NCBI RefSeq assembly: GCF_018986435.1
Contig: NZ_JAHMIN010000046.1
Location: forward strand, 1 to 40,095
DNA length: 40,095 bases
Direction: 5' to 3'
From: Hahella sp. HN01
GTDB taxonomy: Bacteria; Pseudomonadota; Gammaproteobacteria; Pseudomonadales; Oleiphilaceae
A program made the translations under genes and the position numbers. The notes under the pieces are model-generated. The model made no database searches. It saw nothing but the letters and a program-made list of their open reading frames with translations, and was not told the origin of the DNA. Positions 1 through 9,850 of this stretch are shown here, piece after piece (position 1 is the stretch's first letter; the number at the start of each line of letters is the position of its first letter).

Positions 1-47
1 CGCCAACGCCAACGCCAACGCCAACGCCAACGCCAACGCCAACGCCA
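1..47 (+). repeat. Hexanucleotide tandem repeat encoding a Pro-Thr linker
   Basis: Almost eight perfect copies of the CCAACG unit run from the window edge to about position 47. The unit is six bases, so gain or loss of copies keeps the frame and changes only the length of the Pro-Thr linker ahead of the Hpt domain. The repeat continues off the left edge, so its full copy number is unknown. Confidence 0.95.
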
Positions 48-524
48 GCTACCGCTGCGCCTGAGGCGGAAGCGAAAGAGGAAACAGTAAAAGAAATGGA
101 ATCGGTAATGGAAGCTCAGCCAGAAACGGAGACTGTCCCACAGGAAACCGCTGGTTGCGCCATCGAGACCAGCGGCGCCATAGACTCCGCTTGCGCACTG
201 GCGCGGATGAGCGACAACTGGGGGATATACTGCCGCGCCATTCAGCTGTTTCTGCGCGACGCGCCGAAATTGATGGAGCTGTATCCCGCGCAATGGCCTT
301 CGGACCCCGAGGAGACCCGGCGGAATTATCACAGTCTCAAAGGCATGTCCTCCACAGTGGGGGCCAACAGAGTGTCTGAGCTGGCGGCGGAGCTGGAACA
401 GTTGGTTAAAGGGGGGCAGCGCGACGACGCTCGCTATCAGGCGTTGCTGGAGCAGCTCAGGCTTCACATCAAGGCGGCGTACGCGGAGGCGGAAGAGTTG
501 TTGCAACGTCGTGACGTCGGTTAA
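3..524 (+). CDS. C-terminal part of a phosphorelay protein with Pro-Thr linker and Hpt domain (5' truncated)
   Basis: The reading frame is already open at the left edge, so the N-terminus lies outside the window. It begins with at least seven Pro-Thr dipeptides encoded by a perfect CCAACG hexamer repeat, followed by an acidic Ala/Glu-rich stretch and a helical Hpt domain. The Hpt motif YHSLKG puts the phospho-accepting histidine codon at 330-332. An internal ATG at 96 could give a free 142-residue Hpt protein, but the uninterrupted upstream frame argues for a longer protein, most likely a hybrid kinase or a response regulator ending in Hpt. Hpt domains relay phosphate between receiver domains in the cytoplasm. 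The partner cannot be seen here. Confidence 0.8.
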   Translation, partial: PTPTPTPTPTPTPTPATAAPEAEAKEETVKEMESVMEAQPETETVPQETAGCAIETSGAIDSACALARMSDNWGIYCRAIQLFLRDAPKLMELYPAQWPSDPEETRRNYHSLKGMSSTVGANRVSELAAELEQLVKGGQRDDARYQALLEQLRLHIKAAYAEAEELLQRRDVG

Positions 525-576
525 CGCTCTTTCGACTATGCTTAAGTCCTTTCAATGGGTAATGGAAACGCAAGCA

Positions 577-897
577 ATGAAAAGAATTGTCATATTTACT
601 GCACTGGCGTTGTTCGCGATAGGCGCGCAAGCGGCGGAGCTGAGCAAGCAGGCCTTGCAGGGAAGCTGGTTGATTCTGTCCATGAACGGCGAGTCTGACG
701 ACGAGAATGACAAGTGGGAATTCGAGGGCGATAACTTCTATCAGAACCTGGGCGGACGGCGTATTTCTCCCGACGCTTTCACGGTGAAAGGACAAACCAT
801 TGACCTGGGCTACGCCAAAATCAAAGTGCTGACTTTCGATGGCGACACGATGACGGCGGATATGGCGGGCTTCACCTATGAACTTAAAAAGGATTGA
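577..897 (+). CDS. Small exported protein of unknown function
   Basis: The protein has 106 residues. Starting at 577 gives a clear signal peptide (MKRIVIFTALALFAIGAQAA) with an AQA-type cleavage site. The same frame extends upstream to 511, but those 22 residues look unlike coding sequence and would bury the signal peptide. A GGAAA element about 8 bases before 577 is a plausible ribosome binding site. The mature part of about 85 residues is rich in aspartate, glycine and aromatics, with alternating strands (LQGSWLILSMNGE, FEGDNFYQN, YAKIKVLTFDGDTMTA). That suggests a small lipocalin-like beta sheet. I do not recognise a named family. It follows the Hpt-containing gene by 52 bases. Confidence 0.7.
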   Translation: MKRIVIFTALALFAIGAQAAELSKQALQGSWLILSMNGESDDENDKWEFEGDNFYQNLGGRRISPDAFTVKGQTIDLGYAKIKVLTFDGDTMTADMAGFTYELKKD

Positions 898-975
898 GTC
901 AGTTTTATATAAGGAGGACTGACAGCTCGCCTTCCTGCTCCCGCTCTGGCGGCCGAGAGTCTATATGCGCATAAT

Positions 976-999
976 GCCGCTCGGATTTAATCGAGCGGC
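976..999. other. Perfect 8-bp hairpin in the intergenic gap
   Basis: GCCGCTCG and CGAGCGGC (976-983 and 992-999) flank an 8-base AT-rich loop. No T-run follows, so an intrinsic terminator is not well supported. It lies between the small exported protein and the membrane protein gene and could be a transcript-stabilising or REP-like element. Confidence 0.5.
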
Positions 1000-1043
1000 T
1001 GTCGACGCACAGGACTAACAGCCGCCAGTAGCGCAAGGATCAT

Positions 1044-1628
1044 ATGAACCTACGAGTATTGCTGTTCACGCTTATCACAGGACCGTTTTTAAGCGCGTTT
1101 TCCTTGATCACGGTTGTTTTCGTAATAGGGGTGACTAAGTCTCCTGACTCCATCCTGGCCAAGGGCGTTGAAACGCTGGGAGTCTATTTAGGTTTAATTC
1201 TTGTTTCCACCATAGTGGGTTACTTGGTGGCCTTTTTGGGGTTTGAGGAGCTGCCGCCTGGCATCTTCCCTCTTGTCATCTATTCAGTCTTATTTTCTGT
1301 AGCGATCAGTCGATATTTCCTGTGGACCTACTTTAAGGAATATTCGAGAAAGACGGTGGTTCTGCATATCACGCTGATCAGTATGGTCGTCGCTTTGATC
1401 GACTACGGCGTGTTCTTTCTGCTTTTTCCTCTGTCGCCTCAAATGAAGTTTGTTATGCCGTATATGGTTCTGCCGACCAGCATTGTTCTGGGGGTTATCT
1501 GCGGTGTCTGGGAGAGCGGTAAAGAAAATCGTAAAGGCGTAAGGACGAGGGAAATGGGCAAGGAAAAAAGTGGATTAAGCCCGAGTGCTGAGGCTGAAGA
1601 AAAGCTTCAGACGACGGACGTCATCTGA
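1044..1628 (+). CDS. Multi-pass membrane protein of unknown function
   Basis: The protein has 194 residues. Hydrophobic stretches near residues 5-30, 45-68, 75-95, 105-130 and 134-155 indicate about five transmembrane helices, followed by a charged cytoplasmic tail of about 40 residues rich in Lys, Glu and Arg. An AAGGA element sits a few bases before the ATG. Its base use is more AT-rich than its neighbours. I recognise no family motif, and it converges on the radical SAM gene, so context gives little guidance. Confidence 0.65.
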   Translation: MNLRVLLFTLITGPFLSAFSLITVVFVIGVTKSPDSILAKGVETLGVYLGLILVSTIVGYLVAFLGFEELPPGIFPLVIYSVLFSVAISRYFLWTYFKEYSRKTVVLHITLISMVVALIDYGVFFLLFPLSPQMKFVMPYMVLPTSIVLGVICGVWESGKENRKGVRTREMGKEKSGLSPSAEAEEKLQTTDVI

Positions 1629-1631
1629 AGC
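1604..1631. other. Inverted repeat across the stop codon between convergent genes
   Basis: GCTTCAGA (1604-1611) pairs perfectly with TCTGAAGC (1624-1631), enclosing 12 bases. It spans the stop codon of the membrane protein gene and lies 15 bases from the stop of the convergent radical SAM gene. It could end transcription from either side, but there is no clear U-tract. Confidence 0.4.
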
Positions 1632-1645
1632 CAGATATGCTGTTA

Positions 1646-3841
1646 TCAGCCTTTCGCCGGCGAGCGTCCAGCAGGTTTTCCGCGCTTGGGCCCGGCGCCC
1701 TGACGGGGAGGCAGGCCAGTGTGCTGGGTTAGAACCCGGCCTTTGCGCGGCTGTCCGCCTTGCGGATTCAGCTTGGAGCCGTACTTTTTGGCGCTGGGGT
1801 GATTCGCTGGCTGCGTCGGCGGCACCAGGTGCTTCTTGCCGTAGCCAATCAAATGCGCCTTGCCCATACGCTGCAGGGCTTCCCTGAGCATGGGCCAGTT
1901 GTCCGGATCGTGATAGCGCAGAAACGCCTTATGCAGACGGCGCTGCCGTTCGCCTTTCGGGATGTATACCTTGTCCGTCTTATAGTTGATGCGGTGCAAG
2001 GGATCGCGCTCAGAGTGATACATGGCGGTGGCGCTGGCCATCGGAGAAGGATAGAACGCCTGCACCTGATCGGCGCGGAAGCCGTTTTCCTTCAGCCACA
2101 TCGCCAGATTCAGCATGTCTTCATCCGTGGTGCCTGGGTGGGCGGCGATGAAGTAGGGAATCAGATACTGTTCTTTACCCGCTTCTTTGGAGAAGCGTTC
2201 GAACATCTCCTTGAACTTGTAGTAGGTGCCCATGCCAGGCTTCATCATTTTCGACAGGGGCGCTTCCTCAGAATGCTCCGGTGCGATTTTCAGATAGCCG
2301 CCGACATGGTGAGTCACCAGCTCGCGTACGTATTCAGGGTCTTCCACCGCCAGGTCATAGCGTAAGCCGGAGGCGATCATTACTCTCTTGACGCCAGGCA
2401 GGGCGCGGGCGCGGCGGTACAGCTGCGTGGTCTCCGAATGATCGGTTTTCAGGTTCTTACAGATCGTCGGATAAACACAGGACAAGCGACGGCAGTTGGC
2501 GTGAATCTCCTCGCTCTTACAGTTGAGGTGATACATATTGGCGGTCGGGCCGCCCAGGTCGGAGATAGTGCCGGTAAAGCCAGGCGTCTTGTCGCGGATG
2601 TTCTCGATCTCGCGGATGACGGAATCCTGAGAGCGGCTTTGAATCCAGCGTCCTTCATGCTCGGTGATGGAGCAGAAGGAGCAACCGCCGAAACAGCCGC
2701 GCATGATGTTCACGGAGAAGCGGATCATGTCGTAAGCAGGAATGCGCGCCTTGCCATACGCAGGATGAGGAATGCGCTGGAAAGGCAATTCGAAAACGTC
2801 ATCCAGTTCCTTGGTCTGCAGGGGAATCGCCGGCGGGTTCATCCACAGGTAACGGTCGCCATGCTTCTGCGCCAGCGTGTGGGCGTTGGCCGGGTTGGTT
2901 TCCAGGTGCAGCACGCGGGACGTATGCGCGTACAGAACAGGGTCGTTGCGTACTTTCTCGTAGGAGGGCAGTTGAATAAAGCGCTTGTGGCCGCCGCTGG
3001 GAGGCAGAATATGCACCACTTGCTCTTCCGGCTCATTAGCGACGGCCTGCTTGGAGCTGCAGCCTTCTTCCGTTCCTTCCTCATTGGCGTACACATAAGG
3101 ATTGGGCAGCGGATCGACTCTGCCGGGCTTGTCGATGCGAGTGGAGTCCTTCATTTCCCAGTCGTGGGGAAGTTCAGACAATACGCACGCGGTGCCGCGG
3201 ATATTGGTCATGTCTTTCATTTGTTCGCCGGCGGCGGCGCGATGGGCGATTTCCACCACCGCTCTCTCCGCATTGCCGTAGACCAGCAGGTCGGCCTTGG
3301 AGTCGAACAGAACCGAGCGGCGCACTTTGTCCGACCAGTAATCATAATGAGCGATGCGGCGCAGACTGGCTTCGATGCCGCCGACCAGCACCGGCACATC
3401 GCTGTAAGCTTCTTTACAGCGCTGGGTGTACACCAGTACGGCGCGGTCTGGACGTTTGCCGCCTTCGTTATTGGGCGTGTAGGCGTCGTCATGACGCAGT
3501 TTGCGGTCAGCAGTGTAGCGGTTGATCATGGAGTCCATGTTGCCGGCGGACACAGCGTAGAACAGGTTGGGTTTGCCCAACGCCATGAAGGCGTCTTTCG
3601 AGGACCAGTCCGGCTGCGCAATGATGCCGACGCGGAAACCATGGGATTCCCACAGACGCCCAATTACCGCCATGCCGAAGCTGGGGTGATCGACATAGGC
3701 GTCGCCGCTGATGATGATAATGTCGCAGCTGTCCCAGCCCTGCGCCTCCATCTCCTTGCGTGACATCGGCAGAAATTCCGCCGTGCCGAAGCATTCAGCC
3801 CAATAGCGTTGATAGGAAAACAGAGGACGCGCCGCGTGCAT
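1646..3841 (-). CDS. ygiQ: YgiQ family radical SAM protein
   Basis: The protein has 731 residues, in the usual size range of the YgiQ/UPF0313 family. The N-terminal region ([34 protein letters not shown]) is typical of the family. The radical SAM cluster motif CxxxCxxC (CFGGCSFC) uses Cys383, Cys387 and Cys390 to hold a 4Fe-4S cluster that cleaves S-adenosylmethionine. The C-terminal third ([35 protein letters not shown]) matches the family's DUF3362-type end, finishing in a basic Lys/Gly/Pro-rich tail. The substrate of YgiQ proteins is not established. The gene lies downstream of, and on the same strand as, the Mrp operon, separated by about 150 bases holding a likely terminator. The Shine-Dalgarno sequence before the start is weak. 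Confidence 0.93.
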   Translation of the reverse strand: MHAARPLFSYQRYWAECFGTAEFLPMSRKEMEAQGWDSCDIIIISGDAYVDHPSFGMAVIGRLWESHGFRVGIIAQPDWSSKDAFMALGKPNLFYAVSAGNMDSMINRYTADRKLRHDDAYTPNNEGGKRPDRAVLVYTQRCKEAYSDVPVLVGGIEASLRRIAHYDYWSDKVRRSVLFDSKADLLVYGNAERAVVEIAHRAAAGEQMKDMTNIRGTACVLSELPHDWEMKDSTRIDKPGRVDPLPNPYVYANEEGTEEGCSSKQAVANEPEEQVVHILPPSGGHKRFIQLPSYEKVRNDPVLYAHTSRVLHLETNPANAHTLAQKHGDRYLWMNPPAIPLQTKELDDVFELPFQRIPHPAYGKARIPAYDMIRFSVNIMRGCFGGCSFCSITEHEGRWIQSRSQDSVIREIENIRDKTPGFTGTISDLGGPTANMYHLNCKSEEIHANCRRLSCVYPTICKNLKTDHSETTQLYRRARALPGVKRVMIASGLRYDLAVEDPEYVRELVTHHVGGYLKIAPEHSEEAPLSKMMKPGMGTYYKFKEMFERFSKEAGKEQYLIPYFIAAHPGTTDEDMLNLAMWLKENGFRADQVQAFYPSPMASATAMYHSERDPLHRINYKTDKVYIPKGERQRRLHKAFLRYHDPDNWPMLREALQRMGKAHLIGYGKKHLVPPTQPANHPSAKKYGSKLNPQGGQPRKGRVLTQHTGLPPRQGAGPKRGKPAGRSPAKG

Positions 3842-3863
3842 ACAGAACTCACCGGGAGGGTTG

Positions 3864-3891
3864 ATTAAAAAATGGCCGAGTATTTTACTCG
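3864..3891 (-). terminator. Likely intrinsic terminator after the Mrp operon
   Basis: On the minus strand CGAGTA-AAA-TACTCG (3877-3891) is followed after GGCCA by a run of six T residues. It lies about 100 bases beyond the phaG stop codon and before ygiQ, so it would separate the two transcripts. The stem is short (6 bp). A TATAAT-like box on the minus strand at 3954-3959 lies upstream of the hairpin, so the hairpin could instead sit in a ygiQ leader. Confidence 0.45.
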
Positions 3892-3990
3892 ATTATTCCG
3901 GCGGACGCGATAGCGGAGACCCGGCGCGGAGAATAATTCCCCTTCGACCGGGCATTATAGGGTTGTAACGGAGTCTATCTCTTAGCTTGT

Positions 3991-4350
3991 TTACTCCGGC
4001 GGCAGGCGCTTGCGTATCTTTTCGGTCAGCGCCTTATTCCGGGTGTTCGCGACCGACTGCTGGCGTTGGTGCAGCGCAACTTTCGCCAGCATATGCGCGG
4101 TGACGGGCGCAGTGATCATCACAAACAGGGTGATCAGCAGTTCATGGGCGGAAAGGCGCTGCTCACGCACAGTGAAGGCGATGATGGAGGCGATCAACAG
4201 CGATCCCATGCCCACTGTCGCGGCCAGAGTCGGCGCATGTAGACGGGTATAAAAGTCGCTCATCTTCAATACGCCAATGGAGCCCAGCAGGGCGAAAAGG
4301 CCTCCAAGCAGGACCAAAGCGCAGATAATCAGTTCTACCGTAAAGCTCAT
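3991..4350 (-). CDS. phaG: Mrp/Pha-type cation:proton antiporter subunit G
   Basis: The protein has 119 residues, beginning MSFTVELIICALVLLGG. The frame is open further upstream but overlaps phaF there, and the start at 4350 gives the normal family length. Three transmembrane helices occupy roughly residues 3-25, 38-60 and 65-88. The motif GSIGVLKMSDFYTRLHAPT is characteristic of MrpG/MnhG/PhaG. It is the last gene of the antiporter operon, 28 bases after phaF. A GTGAGAG sequence ahead of the ATG is a weak ribosome binding site. The basic tail after the third helix (KVALHQRQQ onward) is longer than the membrane core requires. Confidence 0.93.
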   Translation of the reverse strand: MSFTVELIICALVLLGGLFALLGSIGVLKMSDFYTRLHAPTLAATVGMGSLLIASIIAFTVREQRLSAHELLITLFVMITAPVTAHMLAKVALHQRQQSVANTRNKALTEKIRKRLPPE

Positions 4351-4378
4351 ATCAGTACTCTCACATTCTTTTCCGGCG

Positions 4379-4648
4379 TCATTCGATGATGTCGCCGCGC
4401 AGAAGAAACTTGCATAACGCCGCCGTGCTGGCGAAGCCGAGCATGGCCACCAGCAGCGCGGCTTCGAAGAACAGGGCGGCGCCTTGCCAGAGTCCAAACA
4501 AAATAATCAACGCCATGCTGTTCAGGTACATGGTTTCCAGGGCCAGAATCCGATCGGCGGGTTCCGGGCCCAGCAGCAGACGCCACAGGTTGAAAAGCAT
4601 GGCGATGGAAACCATGCCGATGGCGATTTGCAGAGCCAGATTCAGCAT
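4379..4648 (-). CDS. phaF: Mrp/Pha-type antiporter subunit F
   Basis: The protein has 89 residues, beginning MLNLALQIAIG. An AAGGAGAT site just before the ATG at 4648 fixes the start. Three transmembrane helices are visible, and the motif GPEPADRILALETMYLN matches MrpF/PhaF (family form GP..aDRi.alDtl). The start overlaps the phaE stop by 7 bases, which suggests translational coupling. The subunit is a small integral membrane part of the Mrp complex that exchanges Na+ or K+ for protons. Confidence 0.94.
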   Translation of the reverse strand: MLNLALQIAIGMVSIAMLFNLWRLLLGPEPADRILALETMYLNSMALIILFGLWQGAALFFEAALLVAMLGFASTAALCKFLLRGDIIE

Positions 4649-5145
4649 TCGAATATCTCCTTCAAGGCGGCTTCGTAACGGCCTTTGATATGCGCAATCA
4701 GCTCGGCCTCGTCGTCCAGGTGCAAGGTGTGGATATAGAGCCAAAGCTTATCATCGGAGATCTCCACGCTGACGGTGCCAGGGGTCAACGAGATGGTACC
4801 GGCGAGAATGGTGAGGGGAAGCGGTTCGTGCAGCTCCAGCGGCAAAGCCACGAAAGCAGGCTGCAAACGCTGATTCGGCCCCATGATCAACAGGGCGACG
4901 CGGAAGTTGTCGCGAATAATATCGCCCAGCACGCGTAGAACATAGCGGATCGCCAGGACAGGCCGTTTCATGGTGGGCTGTGGGTCGCCAAGTCGGGCGG
5001 TCAGTCTTGGAATCGCGATCGCCAACAAGGCTCCCAACACCAAGTGACCCGGCGCCGCGCTGTTGTTGAGCATCAACCAGGCGACAAACAACAGCAGGCT
5101 GAGCCAGGGCGAGGGAAACCAGAACAGGCGTAAGCGGTTAACCAT
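4642..5145 (-). CDS. phaE: Mrp/Pha-type antiporter subunit E
   Basis: The protein has 167 residues, normal for MrpE/PhaE. Two hydrophobic segments near the N-terminus are followed by a soluble domain with the family signature LTPGTVSVEISDDKLWLYIHTL. An AAGGAGG element 9 bases before the ATG is close to consensus. Its start codon overlaps the stop of phaD by one base (TGATG). It acts in the membrane-bound antiporter complex. Confidence 0.95.
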   Translation of the reverse strand: MVNRLRLFWFPSPWLSLLLFVAWLMLNNSAAPGHLVLGALLAIAIPRLTARLGDPQPTMKRPVLAIRYVLRVLGDIIRDNFRVALLIMGPNQRLQPAFVALPLELHEPLPLTILAGTISLTPGTVSVEISDDKLWLYIHTLHLDDEAELIAHIKGRYEAALKEIFEC

Positions 5146-6653
5146 CAGGAGCCTCCTTGTTGCATCATGCCGCTCAAGGCGGCTGAGTCATGCAATTGCG
5201 TTGCGGCGGCGTCAGTAAATTCGGTAATCGGTCCGCCGAACACGACCAGCAGAGGCGAGGCCGCCAGCAGCAGATAGACCGCGATTATCCTTAGCGCCGG
5301 CGTCGGCTCCGCCACAGGCGCATCTTCGCTGTGACGCCAGAACAGGGACGAGCCGGCGCGGGACAGGGCGATAATCGCCGCCAGTCCGCTGATCAGCACG
5401 ATAGGCCAAATTAAACTCGTTTCCACGGCGCCTTCTGTGGCCTGCAACAGCAGCACTTTACCGACGAAACCGGACAATGGCGGCGCGCCAGTGGCGGCGA
5501 CGGCGGCGATAATAAAGGCGACGCCCAAAGCAACCGGACGCTGCATACGCCGTGAGGCGACGAAGCGGTCCTCCGCCTTGCCGCGCTGTCGACCGATCAT
5601 GTCCGCCAACAGGAACAGCGCGCCGGTAACCAGAGTGGTGTGAATGGTGTAGTACAGCGCCGCTGCAGTGGCGTCAGCGCGCTGCAGGGCGATGGCGGTC
5701 AGCAGAATGCCCATGGAGACCAGTGTCAGGTTGGCGGTTAACGTGCGTAAACTGGGGCTGGCGAGTGCGCCGATGGAACCGATGATCAGCGTCAGCAACG
5801 CCAGAGGCTGCAGCCATGGGGTGGCGATTTCCGCCAACGCTCCGGCGCCGGCGCCGAAAATCGTCGTGTGGATGCGCAGAATGCTGTATGCGCCCACCTT
5901 GGTCATGATGGCGAACAAGGCGGCCACTGGCGCCGAGGCGGAGGAGTACGAACGCGGCAACCAGAAATAGAACGGCAGCAACGCCGCCTTCAAGCCGAAC
6001 ACCGCCAATAACAGCAGCCCGCCCGCTTTCGCCAGCGGTTGTTCATCCGGTCCCAATAGCGTGGCCTTGGCGGCCATATCCGCGATATTGAGCGTGCCCA
6101 GGACGCCATAAAGCGTTCCCAGCGCGAACAGGAACAGACAGGAGCCCACCAGGTTAATAATCACGTAGTGCACCGCCGCCCGGGTTTTCTGCTTGCCGCC
6201 GCCATGGATCAGCAAGGCATAGGAAGCGATGAGCAGCACTTCAAAGAAAACGAACAGATTGAAAATATCACCGGTCAGAAACGCGCCGTTGACGCCCATG
6301 AGCTGGAACATAAACAGCGGGTGAAAATACATGCCGTTTTTGTCGTCGCCGGCGCAGGCGTACAACAATGCGCCCAGACCCAGCAAAGAGGTGAGCAGCG
6401 TCAACAGAGCGGAAATACGGTCCGCCACCAGCACAATGCCGAAGGGCGACGGCCAGTCTCCCAATGCGTAGGTGAGAGCGCCTTCCAGATGCGTCCGTTG
6501 TAGCAGCATGACCGCCGTAACGATCAGCGCCAGATTTACTGCGACGGCGATGAAACGCTGTCTGGGTAGGGAGTGGCAGAGCGGGGGCAGCAATAACAGG
6601 ACGCCCGCCAGCAAGGGAATGACGATAGGAAGGATTGGCAAATGCTGCATCAT
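5145..6653 (-). CDS. phaD: Mrp/Pha-type antiporter subunit D (NuoN/M-like)
   Basis: The protein has 502 residues, with about 14 transmembrane helices. It belongs to the proton-translocating antiporter family shared with complex I subunits NuoL/M/N. Visible signatures are the FVFFEVLLIASYALL segment, with the conserved membrane glutamate, and FGLKAALLPFYFWLPRSYSSA, with the conserved lysine and the P-F-FWLP motif. The start overlaps the phaC stop by 4 bases (ATGA). MrpD is one of the two large ion-translocating subunits of the complex. Confidence 0.96.
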   Translation of the reverse strand: MMQHLPILPIVIPLLAGVLLLLPPLCHSLPRQRFIAVAVNLALIVTAVMLLQRTHLEGALTYALGDWPSPFGIVLVADRISALLTLLTSLLGLGALLYACAGDDKNGMYFHPLFMFQLMGVNGAFLTGDIFNLFVFFEVLLIASYALLIHGGGKQKTRAAVHYVIINLVGSCLFLFALGTLYGVLGTLNIADMAAKATLLGPDEQPLAKAGGLLLLAVFGLKAALLPFYFWLPRSYSSASAPVAALFAIMTKVGAYSILRIHTTIFGAGAGALAEIATPWLQPLALLTLIIGSIGALASPSLRTLTANLTLVSMGILLTAIALQRADATAAALYYTIHTTLVTGALFLLADMIGRQRGKAEDRFVASRRMQRPVALGVAFIIAAVAATGAPPLSGFVGKVLLLQATEGAVETSLIWPIVLISGLAAIIALSRAGSSLFWRHSEDAPVAEPTPALRIIAVYLLLAASPLLVVFGGPITEFTDAAATQLHDSAALSGMMQQGGS

Positions 6654-7015
6654 CCTTTTCTCCCCGTGCGTCTTTGCACCAGAGAAGGCTCTGAGGGAAT
6701 GCGTCCGTCCACATGATCATTGCCCAGGTCCGCCCGCGAACGCATCGCCAGGATGACCAGGAAGGCGGTCATGGCGAAGCCGATGACGATGGCGGTCAGC
6801 ACCAGGGCCTGTGGCAGAGGGTCGCCATATTTTTCAGTGGAGCCCAGGACCGCTGCGCCGTACAGGGCGAGGCGCCCGCTGGCGAACAGGAACAGGTTGA
6901 CGGCGTAGGACAGCAGCGTCAGCCCAAGCACTACAGAAAAGGTGCGTCCGCGCAGGCATAAGAATACGCCGCAGGCCGTCAGCAGGCCGACACAGAATGC
7001 GTAAACGCCTTCCAT
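6650..7015 (-). CDS. phaC: Mrp/Pha-type antiporter subunit C (NuoK-like)
   Basis: The protein has 121 residues with three transmembrane helices. The signatures LTLLSYAVNLFLF and GDPLPQALVLTAIVIGFAMTAF are those of MrpC/PhaC, a homologue of complex I subunit NuoK. The ATG directly abuts the phaAB stop codon (TAAATG), so it is very likely translationally coupled. The tail after the third helix (RSRADLGNDHVDG onward) is hydrophilic and cytoplasmic. The symbol here means the antiporter subunit, not PHA synthase. Confidence 0.95.
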   Translation of the reverse strand: MEGVYAFCVGLLTACGVFLCLRGRTFSVVLGLTLLSYAVNLFLFASGRLALYGAAVLGSTEKYGDPLPQALVLTAIVIGFAMTAFLVILAMRSRADLGNDHVDGRIPSEPSLVQRRTGRKG

Positions 7016-9850
7016 TTAAAACTCCTCTTTGTGATGCGTCGCAGGCGCGCGCGGGGCGTCGCCGTTTTCAAAAGCCGGGCGCTCGCTGGTGGTGAGCTTG
7101 CCCAGATTCGCCAGAATCAGCATGGCGGCGCCCACCACAGTCAAATAGACGCCAAGGTCAAACAGCATGGCGCTGGCGAGTTCGAAGTCGCCGATCCAGG
7201 GCAGATGAAAATGATCGAACCAGCTGGTCAGGAAGGGACGGTCGAACGCCCAGGCGCCGGCGCCGGTAAGGGCCGCCAGCAGCACGCCGCCGGCGATCAG
7301 AGCCTGATAGTTGATGCGTACGCGGTGTTTGATCCAGTCCACGCCATGGGCGATGTATTGCTGGATAATCGCCACTGAGGTGATCAAACCGGCGATGAAG
7401 CCGCCGCCGGGCAGGTTATGGCCGCGCAGCAGGATGTAAACCGACACCAGCAGCGCCAGGGGCAGCAGGTTTTGCGACACCAGGGCCAGGATCATCGGGT
7501 GACGGTCCTGGCTCCAGGGACGACCGCTGTCATCTCCCGCTGGCATGTACAGACGCATGCCGGCGATCAGCTTGTATATTCCCAGGGCGGCGATGCCCAG
7601 CACGGTGATTTCCCCCAGGGTGTCGAAGCCGCGGAAATCCACCAGGATGACGTTGACCACATTATCGCCGCCGCCTCCGGTTTTGCTGTGAGTCAGGTAG
7701 TAATCGGAAATGCTCAACAATGGACGCGTCATCAGTGCATAGCTGATGCTTCCGACCACGCCGCCTATTAGCGCCGCAAGACTGAGGTCGCGGGTCAGCC
7801 GGTTGGGGCTCGATTCTTTGAGGGTGGTCTGCGGCAGGAAGAACAGCGCCAGCATCAGCAGTATGACGGTGATGATCTCAACGGACAGCTGTGTCAACGC
7901 CAGGTCCGGCGCGGAGAAGTAGGCGAAGGCGATGGAAACGATCAGCCCCGTCACGGACAGCGACAACAAGGCGATAAAGCGTCGCCGCGCCCAGATTACT
8001 GTCGCCACTGCGCTCAGGCTCAGCAGGATGGCTCCTGTCAGCACTACGCCGTTGAGTTCCAGTTGCGGGCGGGAGCCGGCGCTGTGGTGTAAATCCAGCA
8101 AAGGACCGGCCATAAACATCAACGCGAACAGCAGCAGCAAAAACACGTAGCGCTGCAGTGAACCGTTCTCCAGCGCGTCGATAATGCGCTCGCACTGCTT
8201 GGCGACGTATTGCACCGCGCCTTCGAAGATCTGTTTGGCGTCGTGCTGGGGAAACTGGGCATGAAACTGAAACAGCATGCGCCGGTTGTAATAGATGTAG
8301 AGGCCGCCAGCCATGGCCGCCAGACTCATCAGCATGGGAATGTTGAAGCCATGCCAGATGGCGAGACTGTATTCCGGTAGGCGCCCATTGAGCACCGCGG
8401 CCGAAGCGGCGTTCAGCAGGCTGTTGACAACATAGTTGGGGAACACGCCAACCAGCAGACAGAGCGCCACCAGAATTTCCACCGGAACCTTCATGTAACG
8501 AGGCGGCTCGTGAGGCGTCCGCGGCAAATCAATGGGATCGCCATTGAAGAAAACGTCGTGAATAAAACGCAGCGAATAGGCCACGGAAAACGCGCCGCCG
8601 ACAGTGGCGAGAACGGGAATGACCCAGGACAGCCCGCCCAGGGTGCTTTGATCCAGGGTCTCCGCAAAGAACATTTCCTTGGACAGGAAACCGTTCAGCA
8701 ACGGCACGCCCGCCATGGAGGACGCCGCCACCATAGCCAGCGCCGCCGTATGCGGCATGTATTTCCACAAGCCGTTGAGCTTGCGCATATCGCGAGAACC
8801 GGACTCATGATCGATGATGCCCGCCGCCATAAACAGCGAGGCCTTAAAGGTGGCGTGGTTGATAATATGGAATACCGCCGCCACTGCCGCCAAACGGGTA
8901 TTCATACCCAACAGCAGGGTGATCAGTCCCAGGTGGCTGATGGTGGAGTAGGCCAACAACCCTTTCAGATCGTGCTGGAACAACGCGGTGAAGGCGCCGT
9001 AGAGAAGAGTAATCAATCCGGTCATGCTGACGGCGAGGAACCACATGTCAGTGCCGGACATGGCCGGATAGAACCGCGCCAGCAGGAAAATGCCGGCTTT
9101 TACCATGGTGGCGGAGTGCAGATACGCGCTGACCGGCGTCGGCGCCGCCATGGCGTGAGGCAGCCAGAAATGAAATGGAAACTGGGCGGATTTGGTAAAC
9201 GCGCCCAGCAATAGCAAAACTAGGGCGACCGGATAAGCGGGGTTCGCCTTGATCAACGCGCCATTCGCCAAGACGGTGTCCAGACTGTAGTCGCCGACCA
9301 TATTTCCGATCAGCAACAGCCCCGCCAGTAACGCGAGTCCTCCGGCTCCCGTGATGGCCAGCGCCATGCGCGCGCCTTTACGGGCGTCGCTTTTGTGGGA
9401 CCAGAAACTGATCAGCAGGAATGAGCTGATGCTGGTGAGTTCCCAGAACAGCCAGAGCTGCAACAGGTTATTGGACAGCACGATGCCGAGCATCGCCGTC
9501 ATAAACAGAAGCAGGTAGGAGTAAAACCGCCCCATGTTTTCCTGTTCGGAAAGGTAGTAGCGCGCATACAGAATCACCAGCAATCCGATGATCAGTATCA
9601 GCAAGCAGAATAGCAGGCCGAGTCCATCCAGACGGAAAGCCAGTTGTAGCCCGATGGCGGGTATCCAGTCCACCGCGAAGCGCAGGGTTTCGCCATCCAG
9701 CACGGCTTGCGCCTGGATCAGCATGTAGACCAGCGCCCAGGCTGGAAACAACGCGACGGAGAGCGCCAGGGCGCTACGGCCCGAGCGTCCGGAGAATAAG
9801 GGAACCAACGCCCCCAACAGGGGAGCCAGTGGAATTAAATACAAACTCAT
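7016..9850 (-). CDS. phaAB: Fused Mrp/Pha-type antiporter subunits A and B
   Basis: The protein has 944 residues. The start at 9850 ([13 protein letters not shown]) follows an AAAGGAGT site at 9-10 bases. The same frame runs to 9901 but adds a basic, non-membrane leader. The N-terminal ~500 residues are NuoL-like, with [13 protein letters not shown] (Glu137, matching the essential MrpA glutamate) and [36 protein letters not shown]-type sequence. A middle segment ([19 protein letters not shown]) matches the MrpA C-terminal DUF4040 part. The last ~150 residues ([28 protein letters not shown]) are an MrpB domain. This A-B fusion is typical of six-gene, group 2 Mrp systems. The complex exports Na+ or K+ in exchange for protons, supporting alkali and salt tolerance. 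Confidence 0.96.
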   Translation of the reverse strand: MSLYLIPLAPLLGALVPLFSGRSGRSALALSVALFPAWALVYMLIQAQAVLDGETLRFAVDWIPAIGLQLAFRLDGLGLLFCLLILIIGLLVILYARYYLSEQENMGRFYSYLLLFMTAMLGIVLSNNLLQLWLFWELTSISSFLLISFWSHKSDARKGARMALAITGAGGLALLAGLLLIGNMVGDYSLDTVLANGALIKANPAYPVALVLLLLGAFTKSAQFPFHFWLPHAMAAPTPVSAYLHSATMVKAGIFLLARFYPAMSGTDMWFLAVSMTGLITLLYGAFTALFQHDLKGLLAYSTISHLGLITLLLGMNTRLAAVAAVFHIINHATFKASLFMAAGIIDHESGSRDMRKLNGLWKYMPHTAALAMVAASSMAGVPLLNGFLSKEMFFAETLDQSTLGGLSWVIPVLATVGGAFSVAYSLRFIHDVFFNGDPIDLPRTPHEPPRYMKVPVEILVALCLLVGVFPNYVVNSLLNAASAAVLNGRLPEYSLAIWHGFNIPMLMSLAAMAGGLYIYYNRRMLFQFHAQFPQHDAKQIFEGAVQYVAKQCERIIDALENGSLQRYVFLLLLFALMFMAGPLLDLHHSAGSRPQLELNGVVLTGAILLSLSAVATVIWARRRFIALLSLSVTGLIVSIAFAYFSAPDLALTQLSVEIITVILLMLALFFLPQTTLKESSPNRLTRDLSLAALIGGVVGSISYALMTRPLLSISDYYLTHSKTGGGGDNVVNVILVDFRGFDTLGEITVLGIAALGIYKLIAGMRLYMPAGDDSGRPWSQDRHPMILALVSQNLLPLALLVSVYILLRGHNLPGGGFIAGLITSVAIIQQYIAHGVDWIKHRVRINYQALIAGGVLLAALTGAGAWAFDRPFLTSWFDHFHLPWIGDFELASAMLFDLGVYLTVVGAAMLILANLGKLTTSERPAFENGDAPRAPATHHKEEF

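Noticed and set aside
2438-3763. 441-codon open frame on the plus strand opposite ygiQ
   Set aside because: It is antisense to a well-supported radical SAM gene and has a His/Arg/Val-rich composition typical of a shadow frame.
8510-9214. 234-codon plus-strand frame opposite phaAB
   Set aside because: It is Arg/His/Gln-rich and antisense to conserved membrane helices of the antiporter.
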